Shown here: positions 43,370 through 52,490 of the stretch, in pieces | How positions within the stretch are numbered: the first letter of the stretch is position 1 | Layout of the letters: each line of letters starts with the position of its first letter | Assembly (NCBI RefSeq): GCF_000424065.1 | Contig: NZ_AUJE01000016.1 | Coordinates: 1-64,000, forward strand | Length of the DNA stretch: 64,000 nucleotides | Source: Selenomonas ruminantium subsp. ruminantium ATCC 12561 | Lineage (GTDB): Bacteria > Bacillota > Negativicutes > Selenomonadales > Selenomonadaceae | Direction of reading: 5' to 3' | The notes under the pieces: generated by a model | Database searches by the model: none | The model's input: the letters and a program-made list of their open reading frames with translations, nothing else | Told to the model about the DNA's origin: nothing | Program-made: the position numbers and the translations under genes

Positions 43370-44056
43370 ATGATAAGAACAGCAATATTGGTAGATGGCG
43401 GCTTTTACCGCAAACGTGCCAAACATCAATGGGGCGTAAAAACATCAGAAGAGCGCGCCTCCGAGCTTAGTGCCTATTGCATGGCACACATTAAGAAAAA
43501 AGACGGGAAGCAGGAACGCCAGCTTTATAGAATATTTTATTACGATTGCGCCCCATCAAAGCGCAGCGTATACCATCCTTTGACAAGAGAAAACATCGAT
43601 CTAGATAAATCCGATACCTATACATGGACACTGGCCTTTCTTGAAGAAATGAAGCGGCGCAGAAAATTTGCTATTCGCCTCGGTGTGCTGGCCGAAAAGC
43701 CTAATTATAATCTCAGGCCCTCTGTCACCAAGGATTTGCTGAACAATAAGCGCACCCTTAAATCCCTGACAGAAAGGGACTTTGAATTTCATGCCCAACA
43801 AAAAGGGGTTGATATGCGTATCGGCATAGATATCGCGTCACTCGTCTATAAACACCAAGTTGACCAAATAATACTGATAGCCGGAGACAGCGACTTCGTA
43901 CCTGCTGCAAAACTGGCCAGACGGGAAGGAATTGATTTCATCCTTGATCCCATGGGGGCTGACATAAAGGCCGACCTATTCGAACACATTGACGGTTTAG
44001 AAACACCATGGAAACATAATTCCGCCAATCGTTCACAAAGTCAATTTGAAAAATAG
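43370..44056 (+). CDS. NYN domain (PIN-like, LabA/DUF88) protein
   Basis: 228 residues. RTAILVDGGFYRKR at the N-terminus carries the first acidic residue of the NYN nuclease fold. GVDMRIGIDIASLVY and ILIAGDSDFVPAAKLARREG carry the other conserved Asp residues; the last is the signature GDSDF of LabA-like proteins. A soluble, probably metal-dependent RNase-like protein; bacterial members are mostly uncharacterised. AAGGAG precedes the start. It lies 35 bases before the O-heptosyltransferase gene and shares its promoter, so a regulatory link is possible. Confidence 0.88.
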   Translation: MIRTAILVDGGFYRKRAKHQWGVKTSEERASELSAYCMAHIKKKDGKQERQLYRIFYYDCAPSKRSVYHPLTRENIDLDKSDTYTWTLAFLEEMKRRRKFAIRLGVLAEKPNYNLRPSVTKDLLNNKRTLKSLTERDFEFHAQQKGVDMRIGIDIASLVYKHQVDQIILIAGDSDFVPAAKLARREGIDFILDPMGADIKADLFEHIDGLETPWKHNSANRSQSQFEK

Positions 44057-44091
44057 TGCCTTTTCTCTCTATATATTAAAGGAGATTCACG

Positions 44092-45324
44092 ATGCGTAAA
44101 CATTACTTCCGTTGTTCACACACGCAATCTTGGGAAAGCACCGAAATCGAGGCCATTCAAAAAAAATTATTCATGGAAATGGAAAATTTCGTAGGTGATA
44201 TTCGTGGAGAAACCGATATCCCAGGGTTAAGGATTGATTTCAACGTTGGATTGCGCATGGATATCCCAGAGGGAGATTTCCATGTGCGCATCAGCAATGC
44301 GGATAGTCTGGAAATTTACTTCGAAGACAATTTGTCCGCTGTCCGTCTTGTATCTCTGGAAAAATATGCTATCCCTTGGCAGATTGATGTATGGGAAACC
44401 GGCAAGCATATTTTTTCCCACACATTCAATCCACTAGGGCAAAATATAGTTTTTCACTGCAGCAGTCAGGCAATTGGCGACACCCTGGCTTTTTTGCCAT
44501 ATGCCCGCCTCTATCGTAAAACCTACAACTGCCAAGTATACTGCTGGGTCGATAAAAGCCTGAAAGAATTCATATCCTTTCTCTATCCTGATATACCTCA
44601 AGTAACATCTATTGATGATGATGTGTATGCCGCCTATTATTTGGGTACGTGGACAGCCGGCCCTTATGGGGCACCGTTTAATGGTTATCTCTATCCGCTC
44701 TGGATGGCTGCGGGGCCATTGGTCGGTCTTAACGGCCTGGCGCCAAAAGTTTTCAAGACCTTCAATACGCCACCGCCAATAAAAGAGCCCTACATATGCA
44801 TCGGTGTGCAGGCCTCCACGCCCCGCAAGGGCTGGCTGTATCCCAACGGCTGGAATATATTGGTACATGAGCTCAAGAAAAAGGGATATCGCGTATTGTG
44901 TATAGACCGTCATACTCTGACCCGTGCAGATGATATTGAAATCATATGTCCTCAGGAAGCAGAAGATCTAACCGGCGATATCCCTTTAATGGAGCGGGCA
45001 AAACTACTTAGCCATGCCCAATGCTTTATCGGCCTTTCCAGCGGTCTTGCCTGGGTTGCTGAGGCCGTTGGCTGCCCTGTCGTAATAATAAGCGGTATAA
45101 CAGAAGAGTTTTATGAATTTCCTACGCCTTACAGAGTGATAAACCGACTTGTATGTCATGGTTGTTTCAATGACAGCAAAATAAATTTTATGCATGATGA
45201 TATATGTCCTTATCATCATGGCACTGAACGTGAGTTAGAATGTTCCAAAAATATCACCCCCGCTGCTGTTTTAAGCGTCGTCAACAAAGCTGCGAATCAC
45301 CAGCACACACCCTATGCAGGATAG
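44092..45324 (+). CDS. Autotransporter-type O-heptosyltransferase (TibC/Aah family)
   Basis: 410 residues with the full pattern of the autotransporter strand-loop-strand O-heptosyltransferase family: FNVGLRMDIPEG, the SAVRLVSLEKYAIPWQIDVWE-type strand-loop segment, FHCSSQAIGDTLAFLPY, YCWVDKSLKEFISF, GVQASTPRKGWLYPNGW and LSSGLAWVAEAVGCPV. Near the C-terminus CHGC, CPYHH and ECS supply the four Cys that bind iron in this family. These enzymes transfer heptose from ADP-heptose to Ser residues of autotransporter adhesins in the cytoplasm. A heptose-type cassette lies just to the left; no autotransporter gene is in the window. The last 44 bases overlap the convergent opine dehydrogenase gene. Confidence 0.9.
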   Translation: MRKHYFRCSHTQSWESTEIEAIQKKLFMEMENFVGDIRGETDIPGLRIDFNVGLRMDIPEGDFHVRISNADSLEIYFEDNLSAVRLVSLEKYAIPWQIDVWETGKHIFSHTFNPLGQNIVFHCSSQAIGDTLAFLPYARLYRKTYNCQVYCWVDKSLKEFISFLYPDIPQVTSIDDDVYAAYYLGTWTAGPYGAPFNGYLYPLWMAAGPLVGLNGLAPKVFKTFNTPPPIKEPYICIGVQASTPRKGWLYPNGWNILVHELKKKGYRVLCIDRHTLTRADDIEIICPQEAEDLTGDIPLMERAKLLSHAQCFIGLSSGLAWVAEAVGCPVVIISGITEEFYEFPTPYRVINRLVCHGCFNDSKINFMHDDICPYHHGTERELECSKNITPAAVLSVVNKAANHQHTPYAG

Positions 45325-46342
45325 CATAGTCTCGCCCATTCGCTCGGTAATCCATATTCATGATTTGTTCAGCTAAATCTATAATGAGTGATATACATGG
45401 TGTTTCTACGCCTATAGTTTTCCCTGCACTCTCAAAAGCCACTAATCCTGTGGGCACATCTTCCTCAATATATCTGTGGTGCATAGAACGCGGTGCATCT
45501 ATTTTCCGATAGGCTTCATTATCACGCAAACATTGATAAAGATTTGCGCCCTTCGCTCCATAAGTTCTCCTCAACCAATCGCTAACGCTTTCTATAGGAT
45601 GTCCTAATGCCTTTGCTACTGCCAAACGCTCCACATCTATTTTTTCTATAAATGAAGCAATCGTAGGAGTTATTCCTTCATAATAATATTTAAAATCCAC
45701 CTTTTCATTTTCCACCCATCCTATATTGAACAGCAACGGAGCACAATGGAGTACCATTCCTACGTTATTTAATGTAACTGCCAAATAATCATCTACAGGA
45801 TGAAAATGTGAACGCAAAACCTCTGGCATACGCTGCCAAGCCTCTACAGCCTTGTTTTTTTGAAAAGTTGTCATCTGCACATCTTTTTTTAGTGCATAAA
45901 GCACTACTTGATTACTGCTATCTCTGCGGCAAGTATATACAATGGTCTGAGTTTCCACAATAAGTGGAAGTTCCTTACAGCCATTTCGTTGTAGTTCAAG
46001 CGCAAATTCCCATGCACCAAATGTTCTTCCAGGATTAAGCACCACTAAATATCTAGAGCTCATATAAGGTGCCAATAATTTCGCCACATCACGATGTGCT
46101 GAAGATGGAACTGTGACCATTATCTGTTCTGCAATCACATCCTGGATATCCGTAGAAACTTTAGCAATCCGCGCATTCTTCTCATATAGGCCACTACACT
46201 TTATCTCGCCTGAATTCAAAATTTCTGCTATATGTGATGACGTACGATTCCACAAGCCCACCTCACAGCCAGAAAGAGAAAGATGTGCTGCCATAGTCAG
46301 CCCCTGATGACCAGCACCGATCACACAAACTCGACTTTTCAT
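45281..46342 (-). CDS. NAD/NADP opine dehydrogenase-family protein
   Basis: 353 residues from the ATG at 46342 after AAAGGAG. N-terminal Rossmann motif VIGAGHQGLTMAAHL, VLNPGRTFGAWEF, and an all-helical C-terminal domain with NNVGMVLHCAP and the HHRYIEEDVP segment, matching the octopine/nopaline dehydrogenase fold. Such enzymes reductively join an amino group to an alpha-keto acid. Here it follows a cobalamin-dependent mutase-like gene and an ATP-grasp gene, suggesting a step in making an unusual N-substituted amino acid or amide. Substrates unknown. Confidence 0.83.
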   Translation of the reverse strand: MKSRVCVIGAGHQGLTMAAHLSLSGCEVGLWNRTSSHIAEILNSGEIKCSGLYEKNARIAKVSTDIQDVIAEQIMVTVPSSAHRDVAKLLAPYMSSRYLVVLNPGRTFGAWEFALELQRNGCKELPLIVETQTIVYTCRRDSSNQVVLYALKKDVQMTTFQKNKAVEAWQRMPEVLRSHFHPVDDYLAVTLNNVGMVLHCAPLLFNIGWVENEKVDFKYYYEGITPTIASFIEKIDVERLAVAKALGHPIESVSDWLRRTYGAKGANLYQCLRDNEAYRKIDAPRSMHHRYIEEDVPTGLVAFESAGKTIGVETPCISLIIDLAEQIMNMDYRANGRDYAILHRVCAGDSQLC

Positions 46343-46359
46343 AAGCAAAGTCACTCCTT

Positions 46360-48024
46360 TCAACCAATCCGGCATCTATACTGATGATTACGCAACAGTT
46401 TTTGCAATCGTTCCTGCTCAGTCATTGTGTTTCCGTTCTCATCACAAGCCAGACACATTCCTTTTTCTAATTTTGTCCGCAAAATACCGCGAAATTTTTC
46501 ATTTTTCTTAATATGTACCGCATCTATAAATCCTTTTTTTATGCAATCAGCCAGCACTTCAGGATTTGTTAGTGGATTATCGTATTCGGAATACATCTCC
46601 TCGATAAATGATAACAAAATCTTCGCTTCAGATATCAGCTCATTTTTTCTCTCTAATACCCGATCATCTTGCTCCATAGAAAATTTTTCTCCTAATGTTT
46701 GCCTTATTACCCCTCTGACTATTTTGCAGCTTTCAATTACTTCATCCGCATTTGCTGCATGATCAGCCTCACAAAATCCTACTACATGTACTATTTGGGG
46801 CTTTACAGCCATCTGCATAAATGTAGATGCTGCCAGCTGTCCTTTAGCTACATTGGCATCTGCATTAAAAAGTGCCAATCCCGCTCTGGTTTCCCTATAT
46901 ACATGAAAATCCTTATCTACTAAAGATTCTACCAATTCAATCATAGCCAATATTTTAGCAAAATCCATCGAAAAAGATAGCCCTTGAGGATTATTAAACA
47001 TATATTGTGCTATGTAGTGCTTAACCCCCATGTGTTTAGCATTTAATGCACTTATATATGCCATTGCCACAGGAATTACATCATGAGCATCACGCAACCC
47101 CCAATGGTGAGGTTCATTAATCTCCACGGGAACCCCCTTTTGAGCATGCCATCGTATCAATGCCTGTGCTTCACACAAAGAAGTTTCCAGTTTACGCGTC
47201 CCCCGGCCATCCATTTCATTGTACCAACAAAGAGGCACAGCTGCCCATGCATTATTTATGGTTTCCAAAAGCAACTTAGCACAGTCAAATACATCCTCAG
47301 TGCCGCTATAGCAGCGCATCAAAGGATAGTTTCCCTTTTGTGATGCCGTTTTCAATGCCTTTAAATCGTCCACTGTACGAATTGGCACACCGCCAGCTCC
47401 ATCAAACTCTGGCTTCATTCGCTCTGGATGAAAAAAGAATTGTTGTGCATTTTGATCTGGTCCCAAAGATATAACATCCAGCACTCCAGCTTCCGCAATC
47501 TTGCCTATTCCTTGTATTGTCTCTTCCAATAAAGGCCGACCAAAATGATGACGAATTAAAGGGTATGGTGCTATTTCATGAATACGTTCCAGTAGATTGT
47601 CCTGATAAACTCTTTTACTCTCAACTACTCCCATACCTCGCAAATATCGCAACGAATCAGACACATCGTCATATCCATCGGAAACAAAGCTAAAATACCC
47701 CTCACGTCTTGCTAAATCAGCTACAGGTTTTGTTCCACCAAAACACCATTCAGGATTGTATGAAAGCCTTTCGCGACGTTTTCTCACCTCAAGCAGCAAT
47801 GCTTCAGCGCTCCTTAAAGTCAGGCGGTAGCCAATCGCTACAATATCCGGCCGCAATTCTTCAATTTTTGCGAAAAGAACTTCGATATCAACGGCTCCGC
47901 CCAAAAATATCGTTTGATATCCCTCTTCACGAGCCAAATCAAGAAAATGTATAGGCCCTGCCACATGAACACAGTTGCCAATTTCAGCTCCTAAAATCAT
48001 TTTACCCAATTTATTTTTTCTCAT
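46360..48024 (-). CDS. Cobalamin-dependent mutase-like protein (B12 domain plus glutamate-mutase-E-like barrel)
   Basis: 554 residues. The N-terminal 120 residues fit a B12-binding domain: His20 in CVHVAG stands where the family has DxHxxG, RLT (67-69) stands at the SxL site, and Gly96-Gly97 gives the GG at standard spacing. The usual Asp of DxHxxG is Cys18. Residues 130-480 resemble the glutamate mutase epsilon subunit TIM barrel (SLGPDQNAQQFFFHPE, RTVDDLKAL, EINEPHHWGLRDAH). In glutamate mutase these are two proteins; here they are one. Likely carbon-skeleton rearrangement of an acidic amino acid, but not necessarily glutamate. Overlaps the ATP-grasp gene by four bases. Confidence 0.78.
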   Translation of the reverse strand: MRKNKLGKMILGAEIGNCVHVAGPIHFLDLAREEGYQTIFLGGAVDIEVLFAKIEELRPDIVAIGYRLTLRSAEALLLEVRKRRERLSYNPEWCFGGTKPVADLARREGYFSFVSDGYDDVSDSLRYLRGMGVVESKRVYQDNLLERIHEIAPYPLIRHHFGRPLLEETIQGIGKIAEAGVLDVISLGPDQNAQQFFFHPERMKPEFDGAGGVPIRTVDDLKALKTASQKGNYPLMRCYSGTEDVFDCAKLLLETINNAWAAVPLCWYNEMDGRGTRKLETSLCEAQALIRWHAQKGVPVEINEPHHWGLRDAHDVIPVAMAYISALNAKHMGVKHYIAQYMFNNPQGLSFSMDFAKILAMIELVESLVDKDFHVYRETRAGLALFNADANVAKGQLAASTFMQMAVKPQIVHVVGFCEADHAANADEVIESCKIVRGVIRQTLGEKFSMEQDDRVLERKNELISEAKILLSFIEEMYSEYDNPLTNPEVLADCIKKGFIDAVHIKKNEKFRGILRTKLEKGMCLACDENGNTMTEQERLQKLLRNHQYRCRIG

Positions 48025-49238
48025 GAATATATCTCCCGTAACATGACATTTCTTCCATGTTCATCATACACCTCAGCTTGTTGTAAAAATTTTTTTTCTT
48101 TCTCCAGTAGGAGATTCATATTCCGCGCCTTAACAAGTACTCCTGCTACGCGGTCACTACTTGTTTCAGCTTTTTCTATATACGATCCCATTTTTTTATA
48201 CTGGAATAAATCATCTATGATTCCATCTTTCCATAATTGATTTAGATTCATACCTGAAAAAATGCCCTTATTCATATAAACATAATTTACATGAATAACA
48301 TCATCTCGTAATGATGGCAATGGACAAACAACCTTTTTTCCTATGGACATATCCAAATATAATTGTACAATATCTATTCCTGACATCTCTTCAATCAATC
48401 TATACTTTGTCCCACCGCCCATACGAGCACTAAATTCTAACACAAAAATATTATCATCTTGCACTACCATTTGCAAAAGAAGAGGCATATCAGCTAGGTC
48501 AAATGCTGTTGCAATAGAAGCTGCAATATCAAGAATACGTGTAATAACCTCATTAGATAAATCCAATGGATATTCACTCTGTATAATGGTAAAACCATCT
48601 TTACCTGAAATTTTATTTGTCTTACTCAATCCAAGCAGTATAGGATTTTTCCCATTTAACCAAACATCAACAGATATTTCCTGTCCATCCAGATATTCTT
48701 CTACTAATACCATCCCTTTGCGGCTTAAAGAAAAAGCATTTCTTACAGCAATTAGATAATTATCGCTTCGATTCACTTTACGTACACCTTTAGAACTATT
48801 GCAATCAACTGGCTTCACTACAACAGGCCAAGACAATGGTTGTTTTAAATCTGAAGTCATAGAACCATCAATAAAAAAAGCCTTCGCTGTCGGGATTCCA
48901 TTTAACAGCATACGTTTTTTCATCTCTACTTTATTGGTTACATTCAAAGCCTGGTCATATGAAAGATAACTATACAAACCCAATTTTTCTGAAACATACG
49001 CCATAGTCAACAATGCTTGATCCGTACAAGCCGTTAATACTTTATCTACATGTTGTTGTCTAGCTAAATTTAATATAGCATCACAATCTAACGTGCTAAC
49101 TTGATAAAATTTATCTGCCGCCTTAGCTGCCATAGGTTCGTCATTATAGTCAGCTAAAAGTACTTCCCACCCCATTGTCTTCAATGCTTTTATAAAAGCT
49201 ATCTGATCATAACCTCCAGCCAAAAACAGACATTTCAT
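48021..49238 (-). CDS. ATP-grasp ligase
   Basis: 405 residues from the ATG at 49238. N-terminal Rossmann-like strand CLFLAGGYDQ, VVVKPVDCNSSKGVRK for ATP binding, MVLVEEYLDGQEISVDVW and the C-terminal metal site VLEFSARMGGG. Belongs to the carboxylate-amine ligase group that makes amide or peptide bonds with ATP. With a cobalamin mutase-like protein and an opine dehydrogenase it may activate an unusual acid and attach it to an amino sugar or amino acid. Substrate unknown. Confidence 0.88.
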   Translation of the reverse strand: MKCLFLAGGYDQIAFIKALKTMGWEVLLADYNDEPMAAKAADKFYQVSTLDCDAILNLARQQHVDKVLTACTDQALLTMAYVSEKLGLYSYLSYDQALNVTNKVEMKKRMLLNGIPTAKAFFIDGSMTSDLKQPLSWPVVVKPVDCNSSKGVRKVNRSDNYLIAVRNAFSLSRKGMVLVEEYLDGQEISVDVWLNGKNPILLGLSKTNKISGKDGFTIIQSEYPLDLSNEVITRILDIAASIATAFDLADMPLLLQMVVQDDNIFVLEFSARMGGGTKYRLIEEMSGIDIVQLYLDMSIGKKVVCPLPSLRDDVIHVNYVYMNKGIFSGMNLNQLWKDGIIDDLFQYKKMGSYIEKAETSSDRVAGVLVKARNMNLLLEKEKKFLQQAEVYDEHGRNVMLREIYS

Positions 49239-49334
49239 ACTAACCACCTTCCACCTCTATAAAATGTAAGTCATAAAGCTGCAATATTTGACAACTCGTT
49301 TTAACATGGCGTTGGATGAAAACTTATTTTTTAT

Positions 49335-50294
49335 TTACCACGTAATTCCTGCATCCATTCGTCCTTGAAAATATTCACGACAATAATTCAAAAACTTTTG
49401 AACATTATTTTGATTATGCACATTAAAACCTTTTATTCTTTCTTCTAATTTCTTATATGTATTACGGGCAAACTCCAGTTCATCAGGTGTAGTTCCATAA
49501 GCTACTCCCCAGCCTTTTTCCCCTTCACTTAGATAGTCTTCACGTTTTTTCCCTGGTTCAGGAATTACTATAGATATACAGCCACAAATAGCTGCTATTG
49601 TTGTATAAAAAGTCTGCGTGTCGAATGAATAGCAATATTTGCATTTATTCATTATTTTGACTTTTTCTTCGTCTGATAAGTTATCTAGAATTATGCCAGG
49701 AACCGTTGAAGGTAAATCTTTACGACTACATCCCTTGCGAACAATATAGCAGTTTCCTTCCCGATGTCCATAGTTCCATCTCTTATACAGATCATAATTA
49801 AAATGATGAAGCTGTACTTCGCGCCCCATTGGATTCAACTGATAATCATTAAATATTTGTCGATAGCAGATAAACATATCATCTTTATCGTATGGCTGCG
49901 CACCTACATAATCACCCTTGAATTGATAAAAGCTAAGAAACCACCTTACCACATGCTTGGCACCTAACGGATTACCAAAAATAACTTCGGGATAAACTAC
50001 TATAGTATCATCATCAACATAAGGCCATGTGGTAAACACGCAACCTTTAACCGCTCCATCTTGACGATCTAGTTTTTGCCTTGGTATTTTATTTGTAAAC
50101 GGTAAATATTGTTTCAGGCATTCCTGCCTTGTGGCAGGATAATTGACATCTATACGCGTTAAAAAAATCTTGGCATCATAACCTAAATCAGCTAACATTC
50201 GGCACAATAGATGCAAAACAATAGGCCCTCCCCATTTTTGTGGTGGTGATACGATTAAAAAACGTGGTCGGCGGCTCTGTTTCTTCATGTTCAT
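49335..50294 (-). CDS. Glycosyltransferase-like protein, WavE/GT-B type
   Basis: 319 residues. RFLIVSPPQKWGGPIVLH at the N-terminus and a C-terminal Rossmann-like half with IMNKCKYCYSFDTQTFYTTIAAICGCISIVIPEP, where an acidic/aromatic loop before a helix resembles a GT-B nucleotide-sugar site. Its ATG overlaps the stop of the DegT gene. Family assignment is weak. Probably transfers the sugar made by the DegT aminotransferase. Confidence 0.55.
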   Translation of the reverse strand: MNMKKQSRRPRFLIVSPPQKWGGPIVLHLLCRMLADLGYDAKIFLTRIDVNYPATRQECLKQYLPFTNKIPRQKLDRQDGAVKGCVFTTWPYVDDDTIVVYPEVIFGNPLGAKHVVRWFLSFYQFKGDYVGAQPYDKDDMFICYRQIFNDYQLNPMGREVQLHHFNYDLYKRWNYGHREGNCYIVRKGCSRKDLPSTVPGIILDNLSDEEKVKIMNKCKYCYSFDTQTFYTTIAAICGCISIVIPEPGKKREDYLSEGEKGWGVAYGTTPDELEFARNTYKKLEERIKGFNVHNQNNVQKFLNYCREYFQGRMDAGITW

Positions 50295-51427
50295 CCCTCT
50301 TTATTACCTAATTGCAATTTACTTTTAATGATATCACAAATTCTATCTACATCTGCCAAAGCCAAATCTGCATAAAGTGGCAATGTCAACACCCGTTTTG
50401 AAAAATATAATGCCACGGGCGTATCGCCTTCAGTGAAACGTTGACGATAGCACTCAAATTGACTAGTCAGTGGATAGAAATATTTTCTAGAGTATATCTC
50501 ATGGGCAGCCAGTGTCATATAAATTTCATTTCTCGTCACACCTAAAACTTGCTCGTCGAAAACTACTGGAAAATAGGCATAGTTATATTTCACATCCGGC
50601 TGTACAACTGGGAGTTTTATACCTGAAATATCCTGCAGACATTCACGATATCTATCCACTACACGCTTGCGTTTTGCAATTTCTTCATCAATATGCCGCA
50701 AGTTGCATATTCCCATAGCAGCACAAAACTCATTCATCTTAGCATTAGCACCTACACCATCTACTTCGGTTTCGCTGCGAATACCAAAATTTTTCAAGCG
50801 AAATAAAGATAAACCAAACTCATTTAAACGGTCAGAATAGCAAACCGCCCCGCCCTCAATGGAATTGAATACTTTCGTTGCGTGAAAACTGTAACAGCTA
50901 ACATCGCCAAATGCAGCTACGCTATTTCCTCGATAAGTCTCTCCAAAAGTATGTGCAGCATCATACAAAACAACCAGACCATATTTATCTGCAATACGTT
51001 GAATTTCTTCTACCTGACAAATATTGCCATATACATGTACAGGTACTATTGCTGATGTTCGATCTGTAATTAGCCGCTCCAATTTTTCTGTATCTATTGT
51101 ATAATCATCCGGCCGAATGTCGCAAAATACAGGTGTCAAACCATTACGGACAATGGCATGTGTTGTTGAAGCAAAGGTAAACGGAGTTGTAATTACCTCA
51201 CCTGTTAATTTCAAAGCTTGTAATGCTAATTCCAAAGCCATATGCCCATTCACCATCAAATGCATATGTTCTACGCCCAGGTATTCCTGAAGCCGATGAC
51301 GAAACTTTTCATGTTTCGCTCCCATATTCGTCATCCAATGCGTTTCCCAAATGTCTTTTATCTCTTCAATGTACTCTGACAATTCAGGCATTGACGAACG
51401 TGTCACGTAAATCTTCTGTTTAGACAA
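50291..51427 (-). CDS. DegT/DnrJ/EryC1/StrS sugar aminotransferase
   Basis: About 378 residues; start uncertain. I use TTG 51427 after AAGAAGG, but the frame is open to 51448. Motifs: MVNGHMALELAL, TTPFTFASTTHAI, VLYDAAHTFG with the PLP Asp, and CYSFHATKVFNSIEGG with the Schiff-base Lys. Pattern resembles dTDP-4-amino or 3-amino-dideoxyhexose transaminases. It heads the ATP-grasp/mutase/opine dehydrogenase cassette, so its amino sugar may receive the acyl group made there. Confidence 0.87.
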   Translation of the reverse strand: MSKQKIYVTRSSMPELSEYIEEIKDIWETHWMTNMGAKHEKFRHRLQEYLGVEHMHLMVNGHMALELALQALKLTGEVITTPFTFASTTHAIVRNGLTPVFCDIRPDDYTIDTEKLERLITDRTSAIVPVHVYGNICQVEEIQRIADKYGLVVLYDAAHTFGETYRGNSVAAFGDVSCYSFHATKVFNSIEGGAVCYSDRLNEFGLSLFRLKNFGIRSETEVDGVGANAKMNEFCAAMGICNLRHIDEEIAKRKRVVDRYRECLQDISGIKLPVVQPDVKYNYAYFPVVFDEQVLGVTRNEIYMTLAAHEIYSRKYFYPLTSQFECYRQRFTEGDTPVALYFSKRVLTLPLYADLALADVDRICDIIKSKLQLGNKEG

Positions 51428-51520
51428 TATTCCCGCCTTCTTTCTCAATCGATTATAAATATTATTGTATTCCGGCTTATTTTAATTCATTTTCAGATTT
51501 TGAACAACAATACCCAGCCG

Positions 51521-52357
51521 TCAACATGAGTGAATCTTTTTAAGTAACACGAAATCGGTAGAACACATTTCTGCTGCCATTTTTCCAGCTTTTTCTATAC
51601 GTCCTAAACCGATTTGTACCATAACCATATTACGCAGCGTTTTTTCGTCTGCACTATCTATATCCAATGCAGACAACAACAAAGTTTCCGCATCATGCAG
51701 CTGACCTTTCAAATAAAAACTACCAGCAAATTTATTAAGCATTACTAATTTATATTCTAGAGACTGCTTCTCCATCATAATTTTATGACAAATATTTATC
51801 GCATCTGTTTTCGTATCCTTTGTATCATTAATTGTATTCTTGCATATCGTTTTTTCGTCTGGACAATCGATATTACCTATAAGCTTAGCTATCTCAGGAT
51901 AATCTACTCCTATACTCTGAGCTTTCTGACCAGCATATCCCTCACCTACACAAGTTATCTCTTCAAGAACATCTTTATCTAAAGTATTTCCTCCATGTTT
52001 CAATACATATTCATATAATGCGATTGCATCATCCACACGATCATTTAATAAAAGTAAACGTGCCAATAAGATTCGTACTTTTAAATGTTGCGGATTATAA
52101 GTCAATGTATTGTTAATCCAATCCGCAGCTCTGTCGTAATCTCCCATCATGAAGTAACTATACGCGCCAGCATACATAGCTTCAGCATCATATACTTCAT
52201 CATTTATTAATTCAGCCAATTTCTCAAGCACAAGATTATACTCTTCATCCTTCAAATATTGAGCAATCATTGTTAATATTGAATTCTCTCCTTTAGGCAT
52301 TCCTTCTTGCTGTACTTTTTTTTTGTGAGATTCGATATTATTACTCCTTATCTCCAT
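51521..52357 (-). CDS. TPR protein
   Basis: 278 residues, all-helical, with tetratricopeptide-like repeats. It is paralogous to the protein at 62545-63405: both share MYAGAYSYFMMGDYDRAADWI-like and KLLNKFAG-like segments, with a central low-complexity linker. No enzymatic domain. In this glycosylation array it probably holds or presents the protein substrate, or binds a transferase. Start after AAGGAG. Confidence 0.8.
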   Translation of the reverse strand: MEIRSNNIESHKKKVQQEGMPKGENSILTMIAQYLKDEEYNLVLEKLAELINDEVYDAEAMYAGAYSYFMMGDYDRAADWINNTLTYNPQHLKVRILLARLLLLNDRVDDAIALYEYVLKHGGNTLDKDVLEEITCVGEGYAGQKAQSIGVDYPEIAKLIGNIDCPDEKTICKNTINDTKDTKTDAINICHKIMMEKQSLEYKLVMLNKFAGSFYLKGQLHDAETLLLSALDIDSADEKTLRNMVMVQIGLGRIEKAGKMAAEMCSTDFVLLKKIHSC

Positions 52358-52490
52358 TTTTATCTCCTTATGTTAAATCAGCTTATATATCCTATAATTC
52401 GACATTATTTTCTCTTCCCCTTCTTATTAACAGCAGTTTTATATCAACCACCATTTAGTATTTATCTCTATCCGCTATGGATGGGTGTCA

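Noticed and set aside
46360-48024. Calling the mutase-like protein glutamate mutase
   Set aside because: Motifs are similar but the B12 motif is altered, the chain is fused and the context is glycan synthesis, so the substrate is not shown.
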